A stretch of 64,000 nucleotides of DNA from Pseudomonas purpurea (GCF_039908635.1 NZ_CP150918.1:2971001-3035000), one strand, 5' to 3'; positions 7,501 through 18,308 are shown, counted from the stretch's first letter. Made by a program: numbers and translations. Notes: generated by a model not told the origin, from the letters alone.

Positions 7501-8609
7501 ATGACTGCTCAGGTTAAATCCCAGGCAACCCCGTCCATGGATGCCCGGCCAGACGACGTGCTGGCTGACGTGCGCAACCACATCGGTCACCTGACCCTCA
7601 ACCGCCCCGCCGGCCTCAACGCCATTACCCTGGACATGGTCCGCAGCCTGCACCGCCAACTCGATGCCTGGGTCGAAGACGCCGAAGTGCATGCGGTGGT
7701 GTTGCGTGGTGCCGGTGAAAAAGCCTTCTGCGCCGGGGGCGACATTCGTTCGCTGTACGACAGCTTCAAAAACGGCGAGACCCTGCATCAGGACTTCTTC
7801 GTCGAGGAATATGCCCTGGACCTGGCCATCCACCATTACCGCAAGCCGGTACTGGCGCTGATGGACGGTTTTGTCCTGGGCGGCGGCATGGGGCCCTGGT
7901 GCAAGGCGCCGACCTGCGGGTGGTCACCGAGCGCAGTCGCCTGGCGATGCCGGAAGTGGCCATCGGTTACTTCCCGGATGTTGGCGGCAGCTACTTCCTG
8001 CCGCGCATTGCCGGTGAGTTGGGGATTTACCTCGGTGTCAGCGGCGTGCAGATCCGCGCGGCCGATGCGCTGTATTGCGGGCTGGCCGACTGGTACCTGG
8101 AAAGCGCCCGGCTCGCCGAGCTGGATCAACGCCTCGACACCCTCGTGTGGCACGAAACCCCGCTCAAGGACTTGCAAGGTCTGCTGGCGAAACTGGCGGT
8201 TCAGCATCTTCCCGATGCACCGTTGCAGGTTCTGCGCCCGGCCATCGACCACTTCTTTGCCTTGCCCGACGTACCGAGCATTATTGAACAACTGCGTGAA
8301 GTCACCGTCGCCGAGAGCCATGAATGGGCGAAAGCCACCGCCGACCTGCTCGACAGCCGCTCGCCGCTGGCCATGGCCGTGACCCTGGAAATGCTGCGTC
8401 GCGGTCGGCACCTGAACATTGAAGGTTGCTTTGCCCTTGAGCTGCATCTGGATCGCCAGTGGTTCGAACGCGGTGACCTGATCGAAGGCGTGCGCGCCCT
8501 GTTGATCGACAAAGACAAAAACCCACGCTGGAACCCACCGACGGTGCAGGCGCTGGACGCCCAGCACGTCGCGAGTTTTTTCAGCGGTTTCGACCAGAAC
8601 GGGAACTGA
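7501..8609 (+). pseudogene. 3-hydroxyisobutyryl-CoA hydrolase (enoyl-CoA hydratase fold), frameshifted
   Basis: The two halves of one protein of about 368 residues lie in different frames. The first half (start 7501 after a GGGAG site) runs through LTLNRPAGLNAITLDMV, GEKAFCAGGDIRSLYDS and ends in register at MDGFVLGGGMG. From about 7891 the frame needed is that of VQGADLRVVTERSRLAMPEV, then GYFPDVGGSYFLPR, to a stop at 8607-8609. The shift falls in GGGGCCCTGG at 7890-7899, right at the oxyanion-hole glycines. It equals one lost base or two extra bases. In valine breakdown the enzyme releases 3-hydroxyisobutyrate from its CoA ester. It is either a real null allele or a sequence error; the downstream half shows no decay. 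Confidence 0.85.
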
Positions 8610-8612
8610 GCC

Positions 8613-9764
8613 ATGCACGATATCGAATTGACTGAAGAACAAGTGATGATCCGCGACATGGCCCGCGACTTTGCCCGTGGCGAAATCGCGCCCCATGCCC
8701 AGGCCTGGGAAAAGGCTGGCTGGATCGACGACGCTCTGGTGGCGAAAATGGGCGAACTCGGCCTGCTCGGCATGGTGGTGCCGGAGGAATGGGGCGGCAC
8801 TTACGTGGATTACGTCGCTTATGCGCTCGCGGTGGAAGAAATTTCCGCGGGTGACGGCGCTACTGGCGCGCTGATGAGCATCCATAACTCGGTGGGTTGC
8901 GGGCCGGTGCTCAACTACGGCACGGAAGAACAGAAACAGACTTGGCTGGCAGACCTGGCCAGCGGTCAGGCCATCGGTTGCTTCTGCCTGACCGAGCCCC
9001 AGGCCGGTTCCGAAGCACACAACCTGCGTACCCGTGCCGAGTTGCGCGAGGGCCAGTGGGTGATCAACGGCGCCAAGCAGTTCGTCAGTAACGGCAAGCG
9101 CGCGAAACTGGCCATTGTGTTTGCCGTCACCGATCCGGACCTGGGCAAGAAAGGCTTGTCCGCGTTCCTGGTGCCGACCGACACCCCGGGGTTTATCGTC
9201 GACCGCACCGAACACAAGATGGGCATCCGTGCGTCCGATACCTGCGCGGTGACGCTCAACAACTGCATCATCCCCGAAGCCAACCTGCTGGGTGAACGTG
9301 GCAAGGGCCTGGCGATTGCCCTGTCCAACCTTGAAGGCGGTCGCATCGGTATCGCCGCGCAAGCCTTGGGCATCGCCCGCGCAGCGTTCGAAGCCGCGCT
9401 GGCCTACGCCCGAGACCGGGTGCAGTTCGACAAACCGATCATCGAGCACCAAAGCATCGCCAATCTGCTGGCCGACATGCACACCCGCATCAATGCGGCA
9501 CGCTTGCTGATCCTGCACGCCGCCCGGCTCCGCAGCGCCGGCAAGCCATGCTTGTCAGAAGCCTCGCAGGCCAAGCTGTTTGCCTCGGAAATGGCGGAGA
9601 AGGTCTGTTCGTCGGCCATGCAGATTCATGGCGGCTACGGTTACCTGGAGGATTACCCGGTGGAGCGTTACTACCGCGATGCGCGGATCACGCAGATATA
9701 CGAAGGGTCGAGCGAGATACAGCGGATGGTGATTGCGCGGGAGTTGAAGAACTACCTGGTGTGA
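8613..9764 (+). CDS. acyl-CoA dehydrogenase (isobutyryl-CoA dehydrogenase-like)
   Basis: This 383-residue flavoprotein starts 3 bases after the hydrolase gene. Family blocks include [35 protein letters not shown] (FAD/substrate loop), [25 protein letters not shown], and the C-terminal [17 protein letters not shown], with the catalytic base expected at Glu364. The pairing with a 3-hydroxyisobutyryl-CoA hydrolase suggests the isobutyryl-CoA step of valine catabolism. Short branched-chain specificity is inferred from context. Confidence 0.9.
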   Translation: MHDIELTEEQVMIRDMARDFARGEIAPHAQAWEKAGWIDDALVAKMGELGLLGMVVPEEWGGTYVDYVAYALAVEEISAGDGATGALMSIHNSVGCGPVLNYGTEEQKQTWLADLASGQAIGCFCLTEPQAGSEAHNLRTRAELREGQWVINGAKQFVSNGKRAKLAIVFAVTDPDLGKKGLSAFLVPTDTPGFIVDRTEHKMGIRASDTCAVTLNNCIIPEANLLGERGKGLAIALSNLEGGRIGIAAQALGIARAAFEAALAYARDRVQFDKPIIEHQSIANLLADMHTRINAARLLILHAARLRSAGKPCLSEASQAKLFASEMAEKVCSSAMQIHGGYGYLEDYPVERYYRDARITQIYEGSSEIQRMVIARELKNYLV

Positions 9765-9776
9765 TGGCTGAAAATG

Positions 9777-9820
9777 GGGTGGGTTCTTGAAACCCACCCT
9801 CTCCCCATTGGGGAGAGGGT
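9777..9820. terminator. overlapping hairpins after the acyl-CoA dehydrogenase gene
   Basis: GGGTGGGTT (9777-9785) pairs with AACCCACCC (9791-9799). Alternatively ACCCTCTCCCC (9796-9806) pairs with GGGGAGAGGGT (9810-9820) around ATT. The two structures share bases and cannot both form. They lie between convergent genes and probably end transcription from the left, though no long U-run follows. Confidence 0.5.
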
Positions 9821-9901
9821 GCCGACCTTCAAACTTTTCAAAACTTGAGTTCAACTCGATTTCTCAGGTCGCAGTACGTCGACCAAACAACTCGGTCAGT
9901 C

Positions 9902-9922
9902 CCCTCTCCCTTTGGGAGAGGG
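9902..9922. repeat. CCCTCTCCC/GGGAGAGGG intergenic hairpin
   Basis: CCCTCTCCC, TTT, GGGAGAGGG form a perfect 9-bp stem followed by TTAGGGTGG. This CTCTCCC-GGGAGAG-GTTAGGG arrangement is a widespread Pseudomonas intergenic repeat. With the similar stem at 9796-9820 it flanks a short spacer between convergent genes and may terminate the minus-strand operon. Confidence 0.5.
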
Positions 9923-9957
9923 TTAGGGTGGCCCTTGCAGCCACCCCAAATGTCAAA

Positions 9958-10731
9958 TCACATCCCTTTAAACTCGGCCTCACGCTTGGCAATAAACGCC
10001 GCCATGCCTTCTTTCTGATCCTGCGTGGCAAACGCTGCATGGAACACCCGGCGCTCGAAGCGCACACCTTCGGACAGGCTGACTTCAAAGGCACGGTTCA
10101 CGCTTTCCTTGACCATCATCGCAATCGGCAAGGACTTCCTGGCGATCAGCGCCGCCACTTTCAACGCTTCTTCCAGCAAATCATCCGACGGCACGATGCG
10201 CGCAACGATGCCGCAACGCTCCGCTTCCACCGCGTCGATCAACCGCCCGCTCAGGCACATTTCCATGGCCTTGGCCTTGCCCACGGCGCGGGTCAGGCGC
10301 TGGGTGCCGCCCATGCCCGGCAGTACGCCGAGGTTGATTTCCGGTTGCCCGAACTTGGCGTTGTCGCCAGCCAGGATGAAGTCGCACATCAGCGCCAGTT
10401 CACAACCACCACCCAACGCGAACCCGTTGACGGCCGCGATGATCGGCTTACGACGATTGGCCACCCGGTCACTGTCGCTGAACAAATCGTCGAGGTAGAT
10501 CTGCGGGTAGGTCAGCTCGGCCATTTCCTTGATGTCGGCACCGGCCGCGAAGGCTTTTTTCGAACCGGTCAGCACGATGCAGCCGATTTCCGGGTTCGCT
10601 TCCAGACCGTCCAGCGCGTGGTTCAGTTCGCTGACAATCTGCGCGTTCAACGCGTTCAGGGCTTGCGGACGGTTAAGGGTGATCAGGCCAACCCGGCCCT
10701 GGACGTCCAGCAAAATCGTTTCGTAGCTCAT
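9958..10731 (-). CDS. enoyl-CoA hydratase
   Basis: This 257-residue crotonase-family enzyme starts at the ATG at 10731; the longer open frame upstream belongs to the next gene's shadow. It contains [32 protein letters not shown] and the two catalytic glutamates in GGGCELAL (Glu111) and [18 protein letters not shown] (Glu131). Both catalytic residues are present, so it is a true hydratase. As last gene of the minus-strand operon it would hydrate tiglyl-CoA in isoleucine breakdown. Confidence 0.93.
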   Translation of the reverse strand: MSYETILLDVQGRVGLITLNRPQALNALNAQIVSELNHALDGLEANPEIGCIVLTGSKKAFAAGADIKEMAELTYPQIYLDDLFSDSDRVANRRKPIIAAVNGFALGGGCELALMCDFILAGDNAKFGQPEINLGVLPGMGGTQRLTRAVGKAKAMEMCLSGRLIDAVEAERCGIVARIVPSDDLLEEALKVAALIARKSLPIAMMVKESVNRAFEVSLSEGVRFERRVFHAAFATQDQKEGMAAFIAKREAEFKGM

Positions 10732-10745
10732 ACAAACGTTCCTTC

Positions 10746-11873
10746 TCAAAGATTGCGCGAAATGACCATGCGCTGAATATCGCTGGTGCCTTCGTAGATC
10801 TGGCAAACCCGCACATCGCGGTAGATGCGTTCCAACGGGAAGTCGCTCAGGTAACCGTAACCGCCAAGGGTTTGCAACGCTGAGGAGCAAACCTTTTCAG
10901 CCATTTCCGAAGCAAACAGCTTGGCCATCGAGGCTTCCACCAGCGCCGGTTTGCCGCTGTCACGCAGGGCAGCGGCGTAATGCACCATTTGCCGGGCGAC
11001 GGCGATTTGAGTCGCCATGTCCGCGAGGCGGAAGGCAACAGCCTGATGCTCGATGATCGCCTTGCCGAAACTCTCACGCTCACGCGCGTAATCACGGGCC
11101 GCTTCGAACGCGGCGCGGGCCATGCCCACCGATTGCGAGGCAATGCCCACGCGTCCGCCTTCAAGGTTGGCCAGGGCGATTCTGTAGCCTTCGCCCTCCT
11201 CGCCCAACCGATTGGCCACCGGCACCTTCACGTCTTCAAAGAGAATCTGGCAGGTGTCCGAGGCGTGCTGGCCGAGTTTGTCCTCGACCCGTGCAACCTT
11301 GTAGCCCGGTGAGTCGGTGGGCACGATGAACGCGCTGATTCCGCGTTTACCGGCAGTCGGGTCAGTGACCGCAAACACGATCACCACCCCGGCGTTCTGC
11401 CCGGAGGTGATGAATTGCTTGCAGCCGTTGAGCACGTAGTGATCGCCGTTCAGGCGGGCGCGGGTTTTCAGGCTGCTGGCATCGGAGCCGGCCTGCGGTT
11501 CGGTGAGTGCAAAGGCACCGAGCATGGCACCGCTGGCCAGGGGCTTGAGGAAACGCTCCTTCTGGTCGTCGTTGCCAAACTTGAGGATCGGTACGCAACC
11601 CACCGAGTTGTGCACGCTCATGATGGTCGAACAGGCGCCATCGCCCGCCGCGATTTCTTCCAGGGCCATGGCGTACGCCAGGTAGCCAGTGTCGCAGCCG
11701 CCCCACTGCTCGGGCACGAGCATGCCGAAAAAGCCCAACTGGGCCATCTCGCCGATGGCCTCCTTGGGAAAGCGGTGCTCGCGGTCCCACTCGGCGGCGA
11801 ACGGTTTGAGCCGCTCCTGGGCAAATTGCCGGGCCGCGTCGCTGATTTGTAGTTGTTCGTCAGTCGGGAGCAT
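10746..11873 (-). CDS. acyl-CoA dehydrogenase (2-methylbutyryl-CoA type)
   Basis: This 375-residue protein has [58 protein letters not shown] and the C-terminal [15 protein letters not shown] with the catalytic base at Glu361. It lies 14 bases upstream of the hydratase and 12 bases after the thiolase. A dehydrogenase, hydratase, SDR dehydrogenase and thiolase in a row are what isoleucine degradation needs from 2-methylbutyryl-CoA to propionyl-CoA and acetyl-CoA. The substrate is inferred. Confidence 0.92.
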   Translation of the reverse strand: MLPTDEQLQISDAARQFAQERLKPFAAEWDREHRFPKEAIGEMAQLGFFGMLVPEQWGGCDTGYLAYAMALEEIAAGDGACSTIMSVHNSVGCVPILKFGNDDQKERFLKPLASGAMLGAFALTEPQAGSDASSLKTRARLNGDHYVLNGCKQFITSGQNAGVVIVFAVTDPTAGKRGISAFIVPTDSPGYKVARVEDKLGQHASDTCQILFEDVKVPVANRLGEEGEGYRIALANLEGGRVGIASQSVGMARAAFEAARDYARERESFGKAIIEHQAVAFRLADMATQIAVARQMVHYAAALRDSGKPALVEASMAKLFASEMAEKVCSSALQTLGGYGYLSDFPLERIYRDVRVCQIYEGTSDIQRMVISRNL

Positions 11874-11885
11874 GGTGGTGGTTCC

Positions 11886-13079
11886 TTAGTACAGGCATTC
11901 AACGGCCATGGCCGTGGCTTCGCCGCCGCCGATGCAGATGGCTGCAACGCCGCGTTTCAGGCCTTTCTGGCGCAGGGCCGAGAGCAGGGTCACGAGGATT
12001 CGCGCACCGGACGCACCGATCGGATGGCCCAGCGCACAGGCGCCGCCATGGACGTTGACCTTGCTGTGGGGGATTTCCAGTTTGGTCATGGTCACCAGGC
12101 TGACCACTGCAAACGCTTCGTTGACCTCAAACAGCTCGACGTCATCCAGCGACCAGCCGGTTTTCTTCATCAGCTTTTTGATCGCGCCCACCGGTGCCAC
12201 CGGGAACAGGCCTGGCGTATCGGCGAACGCCGCGTGACCATGGATCACCGCCAGCGGTTTCAAGCCACGCTTTTGCGCTTCCGAACGCCGCATCAGCACC
12301 AACGCCGCCGCACCGTCGGAGATCGAGCTGGAATTGGCCGCCGTGACCGTACCGCCGTCGCGGAACGCCGGTTTCAGGCTGGCGATCTTGTCCAGTTTGG
12401 CCTTGGGCGGTTGCTCATCGTCGGTGATGGTTTTTTGTTCCTTGCCGACCATGACATGCACCGGAACGATTTCAGCGTTGAAACTGCCGTCCTTGATCGC
12501 CTGTTGGGCGCGGGTGGTCGAAGCAATGGCAAACGCGTCCTGGGCTTCACGGCTGAAACCGTTCGCCTCGGCGCAATCCTCGGCGAAGGTGCCCATCAGG
12601 CGACCCTTGTCGTAGGCGTCTTCCAGACCATCGAGGAACATGTGGTCGAGCACTTTGCCATGGCCCATGCGATAACCGCTGCGCGCACGGTCCAGCAGGT
12701 ACGGTGCGTTCGACATGCTTTCCATGCCACCTGCCACCACCACTTCAGCGCTGCCGGCCAGCAACATGTCGTGGGCCAGGATGGCCGCTTCCATCCCTGA
12801 GCCGCACATTTTGTTGAGGGTGGTGCAACGGGTCGACTTGTCCAGCCCGGCAGCCAGCGCCGCTTGACGTGCCGGCGCCTGACCAAGGCCCGCCGAGAGC
12901 ACGCAACCGAACAGCACTTCTTCAACGGCGTCGTTGGCCACACCGGCACGTTCGACGGCCGCGCGGATCGCCGCAGCGCCCAGTTGCGGCGCGCTCAGGC
13001 TCTTGAGTTCACCTTGAAAACCGCCCATCGGGGTGCGGACGGCGCTGACAATAACAATCGGATCGTTGGAAATAGTCAT
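11886..13079 (-). CDS. acetyl-CoA C-acyltransferase (thiolase)
   Basis: This 397-residue thiolase has the nucleophile Cys92 in LNKMCGSGMEAA, NEAFAVVSLV, the catalytic His at about 352 in GHPIGASGAR and the second Cys at about 382 in CIGGGEATAMA. All three catalytic sites are intact. It cleaves a 3-oxoacyl-CoA with CoA; in this operon the likely substrate is 2-methylacetoacetyl-CoA, giving acetyl-CoA and propionyl-CoA. Biosynthetic acetoacetyl-CoA thiolases look alike, so specificity rests on context. Confidence 0.94.
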   Translation of the reverse strand: MTISNDPIVIVSAVRTPMGGFQGELKSLSAPQLGAAAIRAAVERAGVANDAVEEVLFGCVLSAGLGQAPARQAALAAGLDKSTRCTTLNKMCGSGMEAAILAHDMLLAGSAEVVVAGGMESMSNAPYLLDRARSGYRMGHGKVLDHMFLDGLEDAYDKGRLMGTFAEDCAEANGFSREAQDAFAIASTTRAQQAIKDGSFNAEIVPVHVMVGKEQKTITDDEQPPKAKLDKIASLKPAFRDGGTVTAANSSSISDGAAALVLMRRSEAQKRGLKPLAVIHGHAAFADTPGLFPVAPVGAIKKLMKKTGWSLDDVELFEVNEAFAVVSLVTMTKLEIPHSKVNVHGGACALGHPIGASGARILVTLLSALRQKGLKRGVAAICIGGGEATAMAVECLY

Positions 13080-13091
13080 GACAAATACTCC

Positions 13092-13853
13092 TTATTTGGC
13101 GGCCATGCGCAAGGCACCGTCGAGACGGATCACCTCACCGTTGAGCATGCTGTTCTCTATGATATGCCTGACCAGCGCGGCGTACTCGCTCGGTTTGCCC
13201 AGGCGCGGCGGAAACGGCACACCGGCGGCCAGGGAGTCGCGGACTTCCGGGGTCATGCCGGCCATCATCGGCGTTTCGAAAATGCCGGGGGCGATGGTCA
13301 TCACGCGAATACCGAAGCGCGCCAGTTCACGGGCGGCCGGCAACGTCAGGCTGGCAATCGCGCCTTTGGACGCCGCATAGGCAGCCTGGCCGATCTGCCC
13401 GTCGAACGCCGCCACCGAGGCGGTGTTGATGATCACGCCGCGCTCGCCGTCGGCATCGGCATCGGTCTCGGCAATGGCCGCAGCCGCCAGACGCAACAGG
13501 TTGAAGCTGCCGATCAGGTTGACGTTGATCACCTGGCTGAAACTGGCCAATGCATGAGGGCCGTTTTTGCCGAGGATCTTCTCGCCACGCACCACGCCCG
13601 CGCAGTTGATCAGGCCGTGCAAACCGCCAAACGCTGCAACAGCAGCATTGACCGCCGCTTCAGCGGCCACTTCCTGGCTGATGTCGGCCACGACGCAGTG
13701 GGCACCGAGCTTTTTCGCCTGGGCCGCAACGGCCTCGGCGTTCAAATCCACCAGCATCACTTTGGCGCCAGCAGCGACCAACATTTCAGCGGTGGCCGCG
13801 CCCAGACCTGAAGCGCCGCCACTGACGAGAAAAGCCTTGTTTTCGATCTGCAT
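13092..13853 (-). CDS. SDR-family 3-hydroxy-2-methylbutyryl-CoA dehydrogenase
   Basis: This 253-residue short-chain dehydrogenase has the nucleotide-binding [12 protein letters not shown] (11-22), NCAGV, and the catalytic Ser146, Tyr159 and Lys163 (AAYAASKGA). I chose the second of two ATGs (13853) because AAGGA is better spaced from it. The single-domain SDR type is the one used for 2-methyl-3-hydroxybutyryl-CoA. It sits between the synthetase and thiolase genes. Confidence 0.92.
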   Translation of the reverse strand: MQIENKAFLVSGGASGLGAATAEMLVAAGAKVMLVDLNAEAVAAQAKKLGAHCVVADISQEVAAEAAVNAAVAAFGGLHGLINCAGVVRGEKILGKNGPHALASFSQVINVNLIGSFNLLRLAAAAIAETDADADGERGVIINTASVAAFDGQIGQAAYAASKGAIASLTLPAARELARFGIRVMTIAPGIFETPMMAGMTPEVRDSLAAGVPFPPRLGKPSEYAALVRHIIENSMLNGEVIRLDGALRMAAK

Positions 13854-13869
13854 CATTGTTTCCTTGGGT

Positions 13870-15534
13870 TCAAGCCGAAGCCTTGTTAACCGCGGCCTCT
13901 TGAGCCTTGGCGATTTCCTGGTTGCGCAAGATAAAGCGCTGCAATTTGCCGCTTGGGGTTTTCGGCAATTCGCTGACAAATTCGATTTCACGGGGGTACG
14001 AATGCGCCGCCAAACGCTTGCGCACATGCTGGCGCAGCTCTTCGGCAAGCTCGGGTGAGGCACGGTATTGAGGGCTGAGTACCACGAAGGCTTTCACCAG
14101 TTCGGTGCGCTCCGGGTCAGGTTTACCGACCACGGCGGCTTCAACCACGGCCGGGTGTTCGATCAGCGCGCTTTCAACGTCGAACGGCCCTACCCGATAA
14201 CCCGAGGTGGTGATCACGTCATCGCTGCGCCCGACGAAGCTGATGCTGCCGTCCGGGTTCAGCTCCACGGTGTCGCCGCTGAGGTAGTACTGGCCGACGA
14301 ACGCCTTGGTCGGCGCGCCTTCGTAACCGTTGAACCAGCACATCGGTGACTGGCTGCGGTCGATGGCGAGAATCCCCGGTTGGCCCACCGACAACTCCTG
14401 GTGGTGCTCGTCGAGTACCACGATCCGGTGCCCCGGCGAGGCAAACCCGGCCGCACCGATGTGCACTGGGTGTTCAAGGCCATGGTGGTTGCACAGCACC
14501 ATGCCCAGTTCGGTCTGGCCGTAGTGGTCGTGGATCAGCACGTTGAGATTGTCGGCGAACCAGCGGATCACTTCCGGGTTCAGCGGCTCGCCGGCGCTGC
14601 TGACGATGCGCAGCTTGCCCTTGATCGAACGGGCGAATTCGTCGCCCCCGGCAATCAGCAGCCGGTACGCCGTTGGCGAGCCGGTCAGGTTGGTGATGCC
14701 GTATTTGTTGATCACCCGGCAGGTGCTTTCGAGGGTGAACGGGCCATCGTAAAAGGTGATCGGATGGCCCATGGCCAACGGCCCGGTGACGCCGAAATAA
14801 ATGCCGTAGGCCCAGCCCGGATCGGCCACGTTCCAGAAGGCGTCTTCGGGGCGCAAATCCACCGCGTCGCGGGTGTAACTCTGAAAGGCAACGATGGCCT
14901 TGAGCGGCACCGACAGGGCTTTCGACGGGCCGGTGGTGCCTGAGGTGAACATCAGCAGGAACGGGTCTTCGCCGCTGAGCAGCACCGGTTCGCACTGTGC
15001 CGAATAGTTGGCCAGTTCGGCCCAGAAGCTGAAGTCCCCACGCACGATGCCCTGACCTTTCGGGCCACCGACAGTAACAATCGTCGGGCAATCAGCAACG
15101 TCATTGAGTTTGGGACGGTTCACCGCGTCGGTCACCACCACGGCAGCACCTGAACTGTTGAGGCGGTGTTCGATGGCTTTCGGGCCGAAAGCCGTGAACA
15201 GCGGCTGATAGACCGCGCCGATGCGCCAGGTAGCGAGCACTGCGATCAGCAATTCGACGTTACGCGGCAGCAGGCCGGCGACCTTGTCACCCTGCTTGAC
15301 GCCCTGCGCCCGCAGGAAATTGGCGAACCGCGCGGCTTTGTCCTGCAAGTCACTGAAGGTGTAGGTCGCGCTGGCACCGTCGCGGCCCTCCCAGAACAAC
15401 GCGATGCGACCCGGCAAAGCGTGGCGGTCGCAACACTCGACGCAGGCGTTGAGCGCCGTCAACGAACCGCTCAGTGCGGCATCGACGGTAGTTTGATAGT
15501 TGAACTGTGAAGTCGCAGACAGGTAATCGCGCAT
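13870..15534 (-). CDS. AMP-forming acyl-CoA synthetase
   Basis: This 554-residue ANL-superfamily enzyme has the P-loop [15 protein letters not shown], the adenine motif [10 protein letters not shown], the hinge [16 protein letters not shown] and the C-terminal catalytic Lys in [12 protein letters not shown]. It joins a carboxylic acid to CoA through an acyl-adenylate. Leading the branched-chain operon, it may activate a short branched acid. Similar genes sit beside AraC regulators in other pseudomonads. Acetyl- or propionyl-CoA synthetase activity is possible. Confidence 0.9.
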   Translation of the reverse strand: MRDYLSATSQFNYQTTVDAALSGSLTALNACVECCDRHALPGRIALFWEGRDGASATYTFSDLQDKAARFANFLRAQGVKQGDKVAGLLPRNVELLIAVLATWRIGAVYQPLFTAFGPKAIEHRLNSSGAAVVVTDAVNRPKLNDVADCPTIVTVGGPKGQGIVRGDFSFWAELANYSAQCEPVLLSGEDPFLLMFTSGTTGPSKALSVPLKAIVAFQSYTRDAVDLRPEDAFWNVADPGWAYGIYFGVTGPLAMGHPITFYDGPFTLESTCRVINKYGITNLTGSPTAYRLLIAGGDEFARSIKGKLRIVSSAGEPLNPEVIRWFADNLNVLIHDHYGQTELGMVLCNHHGLEHPVHIGAAGFASPGHRIVVLDEHHQELSVGQPGILAIDRSQSPMCWFNGYEGAPTKAFVGQYYLSGDTVELNPDGSISFVGRSDDVITTSGYRVGPFDVESALIEHPAVVEAAVVGKPDPERTELVKAFVVLSPQYRASPELAEELRQHVRKRLAAHSYPREIEFVSELPKTPSGKLQRFILRNQEIAKAQEAAVNKASA

Positions 15535-15618
15535 TGCCAGAATCCCTCTGTATTTTTATTAGGTTGGGGGAACCGTAAAAATCAGGGAAATACTCGCTCT
15601 GCGTGCCGGGCGCGGCAA

Positions 15619-15664
15619 TGGTCAAAGCTATCAAGTTGCTTGACTGGTTTGGCCAAGACTCAAG
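15619..15664. promoter_or_regulatory. paired imperfect direct repeats upstream of the acyl-CoA synthetase
   Basis: TGGTCAAAGCTATCAAG (15619-15635) and TGGCCAAGACTCAAG (15650-15664) share TGG-C-CAA and a TCAAG end in the same orientation. They lie 85-130 bases upstream of the operon's first start codon. An AraC-type activator, whose gene is next door, often binds such direct repeats. This is inference from position. Confidence 0.3.
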
Positions 15665-15700
15665 CGGTGCACCGCCTGCCGCCTCAATACAAGGCCCGGA

Positions 15701-16717
15701 TCAGCTCGCTTCGTTGAGGATCAAACTGCGGTAGTGCCCAGGATTGGACCCCGACCATTTGCGAAACGCCTTGTAGAACGAGCTCGCATCAGCAAACCCC
15801 AGGCGCATGGCGATCTCGGCGAAGCTGATCGAAGGTTCCGCCAGCCAGGCAATCGCCAGTTCTTTGCGCACGCTGTCCTTGAGGCCCTGATAAGTCTGCC
15901 CCTCCTCGGCCAGCCGCCGACGCAAGGTCGATGCCGACATGCACAGGCGCTGTGCCAGTGTGTCGGTTTCCGGCCAGTGTTCGGCGCTCAAATGCCGCAA
16001 ATCCTGCTTGATCCGGCTGGCCAGGCTTTGCGGGTCGCGGTACTTGACCAGGATATTGGCCGGGGCGTGAGCCAGGAAACGCTTGAGTTCTTCGGCATTA
16101 CGCTTGATCGGCAGGTCGAGGCAGTCGGCGGAGAAGATCATCCGCGTGCGCGGCCGGTCGAAACGCAGGTTTTCGGAGAACATCACCTCATAGTCGTGGC
16201 AGAAGTCCGGCCGTGGGCAGCGCAGTTCGATGGCGAGAATCGGAATCCGCCGCCCGGCCAGCCAGCAGGCGACGCCATGGACGATCATCCAATAAGTGAA
16301 GTAGGTAAATGCGCGGCGCGGTTGCGGGTCGTCTTCCAGCAGGACGATTTCCGCCAGGCTTTGCTGTCGCACCAGTTGCGCGGGCATGCGTTCGAGCATC
16401 AGCGACAGAAAATTCAAACCGGATTCCAGTGCCGTCGCTACCGTCGGCTGGGCCATGGAAGAACGACACAGGAACGCCAGGCTGCCGGACTTCAGTTTGC
16501 GCGGGTCCATGCCAAAGAACTCGTCACCCGTGCGCCGGGCCAGCAGCCGCCAGAGTCGAGCGTAGTGAGTGGCTGGCACACGGGCCTCGAACAGTTCCAG
16601 CAACGCCGGATCGATACTGACCTTGCGCAGTACTTCATCACTGGCATCACCGGCCGTGCAGCTCTGCAATAACGCTTCACGCACCAGATGAATGGAGATG
16701 GTGTCTTTTTCCGACAT
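15701..16717 (-). CDS. AraC-family transcriptional regulator (OruR-like)
   Basis: This 338-residue regulator has an N-terminal arabinose-binding-like domain of the OruR/ArgR class (about 20-210) and a C-terminal double helix-turn-helix: LAQRLCMSASTLRRRLAEEG, then ISFAEIAMRLGFADASSFYKAF and RKWSGSNPGHYR. It lies upstream of the branched-chain operon on the same strand with its own gap of 166 bases. It most likely activates that operon. Confidence 0.92.
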   Translation of the reverse strand: MSEKDTISIHLVREALLQSCTAGDASDEVLRKVSIDPALLELFEARVPATHYARLWRLLARRTGDEFFGMDPRKLKSGSLAFLCRSSMAQPTVATALESGLNFLSLMLERMPAQLVRQQSLAEIVLLEDDPQPRRAFTYFTYWMIVHGVACWLAGRRIPILAIELRCPRPDFCHDYEVMFSENLRFDRPRTRMIFSADCLDLPIKRNAEELKRFLAHAPANILVKYRDPQSLASRIKQDLRHLSAEHWPETDTLAQRLCMSASTLRRRLAEEGQTYQGLKDSVRKELAIAWLAEPSISFAEIAMRLGFADASSFYKAFRKWSGSNPGHYRSLILNEAS

Positions 16718-16811
16718 CGATCAGTGAGCGCCCTGTTAGTGGAGTGTTGGCCATCTTAGGCAGTGGTGGACAAAAAGCCAGCCTCCTTTGGTAGGGCAGA
16801 CACTCGTTTGC

Positions 16812-16835
16812 AAGGGCTCCTGCGGCGCAGCCCTT
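16812..16835 (-). terminator. hairpin at the end of pssA
   Basis: AAGGGCT (16812-16818) and AGCCCTT (16829-16835) form a stem with additional GC pairs inside, overlapping the pssA stop codon. No long U-run is visible, so it may be a weak terminator or a 3'-end stabilising structure. Confidence 0.4.
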
Positions 16836-18177
16836 AAAGGATGCGGTAGAGCAACCGTTCGATCCGCACGCGGCTCACCCGCCGCAAGAACTTGCCAACC
16901 GCTGCCGGGTAGTCGACCAGCGTTTCCAGTTGCTGATAACGCTCGATGCGCGTGGTGTTGCGGAAAATCTCCGTCAGCTCGGTGCGACGCGGTTCCATCA
17001 ACTCGCTGTGCGGATCATCGATCAGCAAGGCGTTTTCCAGGTCCAGACGGAACGCTCGCGGGTTGAGGTTGTTGCCGGTCAGCAAGGTGTAACGCTGATC
17101 GACCCACATGCCCTTCAAGTGATAGGTGTTGTCGCCCTCACGCCACAGGTGCAGGTTCAACTGGCCGCTGTCGATCATCCGCTGATGGCGTTTGGCGAAG
17201 CGGCGCAGGCTGATTTCATACAGGTAAGGCAGCGCCGCGATCACCTTGAACGGTTCGCTGGGCGGAATGTAGAAATCGTTGGCCGTCTTGTCACCGACGA
17301 TGATGTCGATCTTCACCCCGCGAGCAAGCGCCCGGTTGATTTCCCGGGTAACCGGCAACGGCAGGTTGAAGTACGGCGTGCAGATGGTCAGTTGCTGCTG
17401 AGTACAGGCAATCAGTTCAAGGATCACCCGGCTCAACGCATTGTTCTTGCCCACCCCCAGCAACGGGCTGACCGACAGGCCGCCAGTGGGGAGCGTACCG
17501 GCCGTGGTGTCGTATGCTGCGTGCTTGAGGCGGCTGCGCAGGTCCCCGATGTCGTTGCGCAGGCTGCGCGTGGTCGGCGGGTTGGGCAGATCAAGGCGAT
17601 GCACGGCTTTGGAAGCGATCAGCCCATGCTGGATCAAGTGCTGCATGGAATCAGCCAGGGCGCTGTTGCGCAGCACGTGATAACGGTCGAAACGGTACTT
17701 GTCGAACTTGTGCAGGTAGACGTTGTTCAGGCTCGCGCCGCTGTACACCACACAATCATCGATCACGAAGCCCTTGAGGTGCAGCACGCCGAACAGCTCG
17801 CGGGTTTGCACGGGTACGCCATAGATCGGTACTTCGCTGTCGCGGTCCCGGGTCTCTTGCTGATACCAGGCCGCGTTACCCGGCTGCTTGCCGGCGCCGA
17901 TCAACCCGCGCTGGGCGCGCAACCAGTCGACCACCACCACCACGTCCAGCGTGGGGCGCGCGGTTTTGGCGGCGTGCAAGGCATCGAGGATTTCCTGGCC
18001 AGCTTCATCCTGTTGCAGGTAAAGCGCGACGATGTAGATACGCTGGGTCGCCTGGGCGATTTTCTCCAGCAGGCAACGGCGAAACTCGTCAGCGCTGCCC
18101 AGAATGGTGACGGCGTCGGCGGTCAGCGCAAAACTGCGCAGTTTAGGCAGTAGGGAACGTTTGAAAAGCGACGGCAT
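16834..18177 (-). CDS. pssA: CDP-diacylglycerol--serine O-phosphatidyltransferase, PLD type
   Basis: This 447-residue phospholipase-D superfamily protein has two HxKxxxxD motifs: HLKGFVIDD at 133-141 and HLKGMWVD at 353-360, each followed by a Gly-Asn segment (YSGASLNN and LTGNNLN). That layout and length match the gram-negative PssA, which makes phosphatidylserine, the precursor of phosphatidylethanolamine. It is monocistronic on the minus strand, divergent from a TetR gene. Confidence 0.9.
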   Translation of the reverse strand: MPSLFKRSLLPKLRSFALTADAVTILGSADEFRRCLLEKIAQATQRIYIVALYLQQDEAGQEILDALHAAKTARPTLDVVVVVDWLRAQRGLIGAGKQPGNAAWYQQETRDRDSEVPIYGVPVQTRELFGVLHLKGFVIDDCVVYSGASLNNVYLHKFDKYRFDRYHVLRNSALADSMQHLIQHGLIASKAVHRLDLPNPPTTRSLRNDIGDLRSRLKHAAYDTTAGTLPTGGLSVSPLLGVGKNNALSRVILELIACTQQQLTICTPYFNLPLPVTREINRALARGVKIDIIVGDKTANDFYIPPSEPFKVIAALPYLYEISLRRFAKRHQRMIDSGQLNLHLWREGDNTYHLKGMWVDQRYTLLTGNNLNPRAFRLDLENALLIDDPHSELMEPRRTELTEIFRNTTRIERYQQLETLVDYPAAVGKFLRRVSRVRIERLLYRIL

Positions 18178-18308
18178 AGGGCTCGCAAATGGGTCTAATC
18201 CGAAGAGCGCATGAGCTTACACCATGGAACCGTTCCGGTCTTCACGCGTTGAGATTCACAGCGCTGATATTTAATGGCAACGCCATCAAAGTAAAAAATA
18301 GTTGACCA

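Noticed and set aside
7836..9518. 560-codon minus-strand open frame
   Set aside because: It is antisense to the hydrolase and acyl-CoA dehydrogenase genes, whose motifs are plain. High GC makes such long shadows common.
16930..18153. 407-codon plus-strand open frame
   Set aside because: It is antisense to pssA with its two HxKxxxxD motifs.
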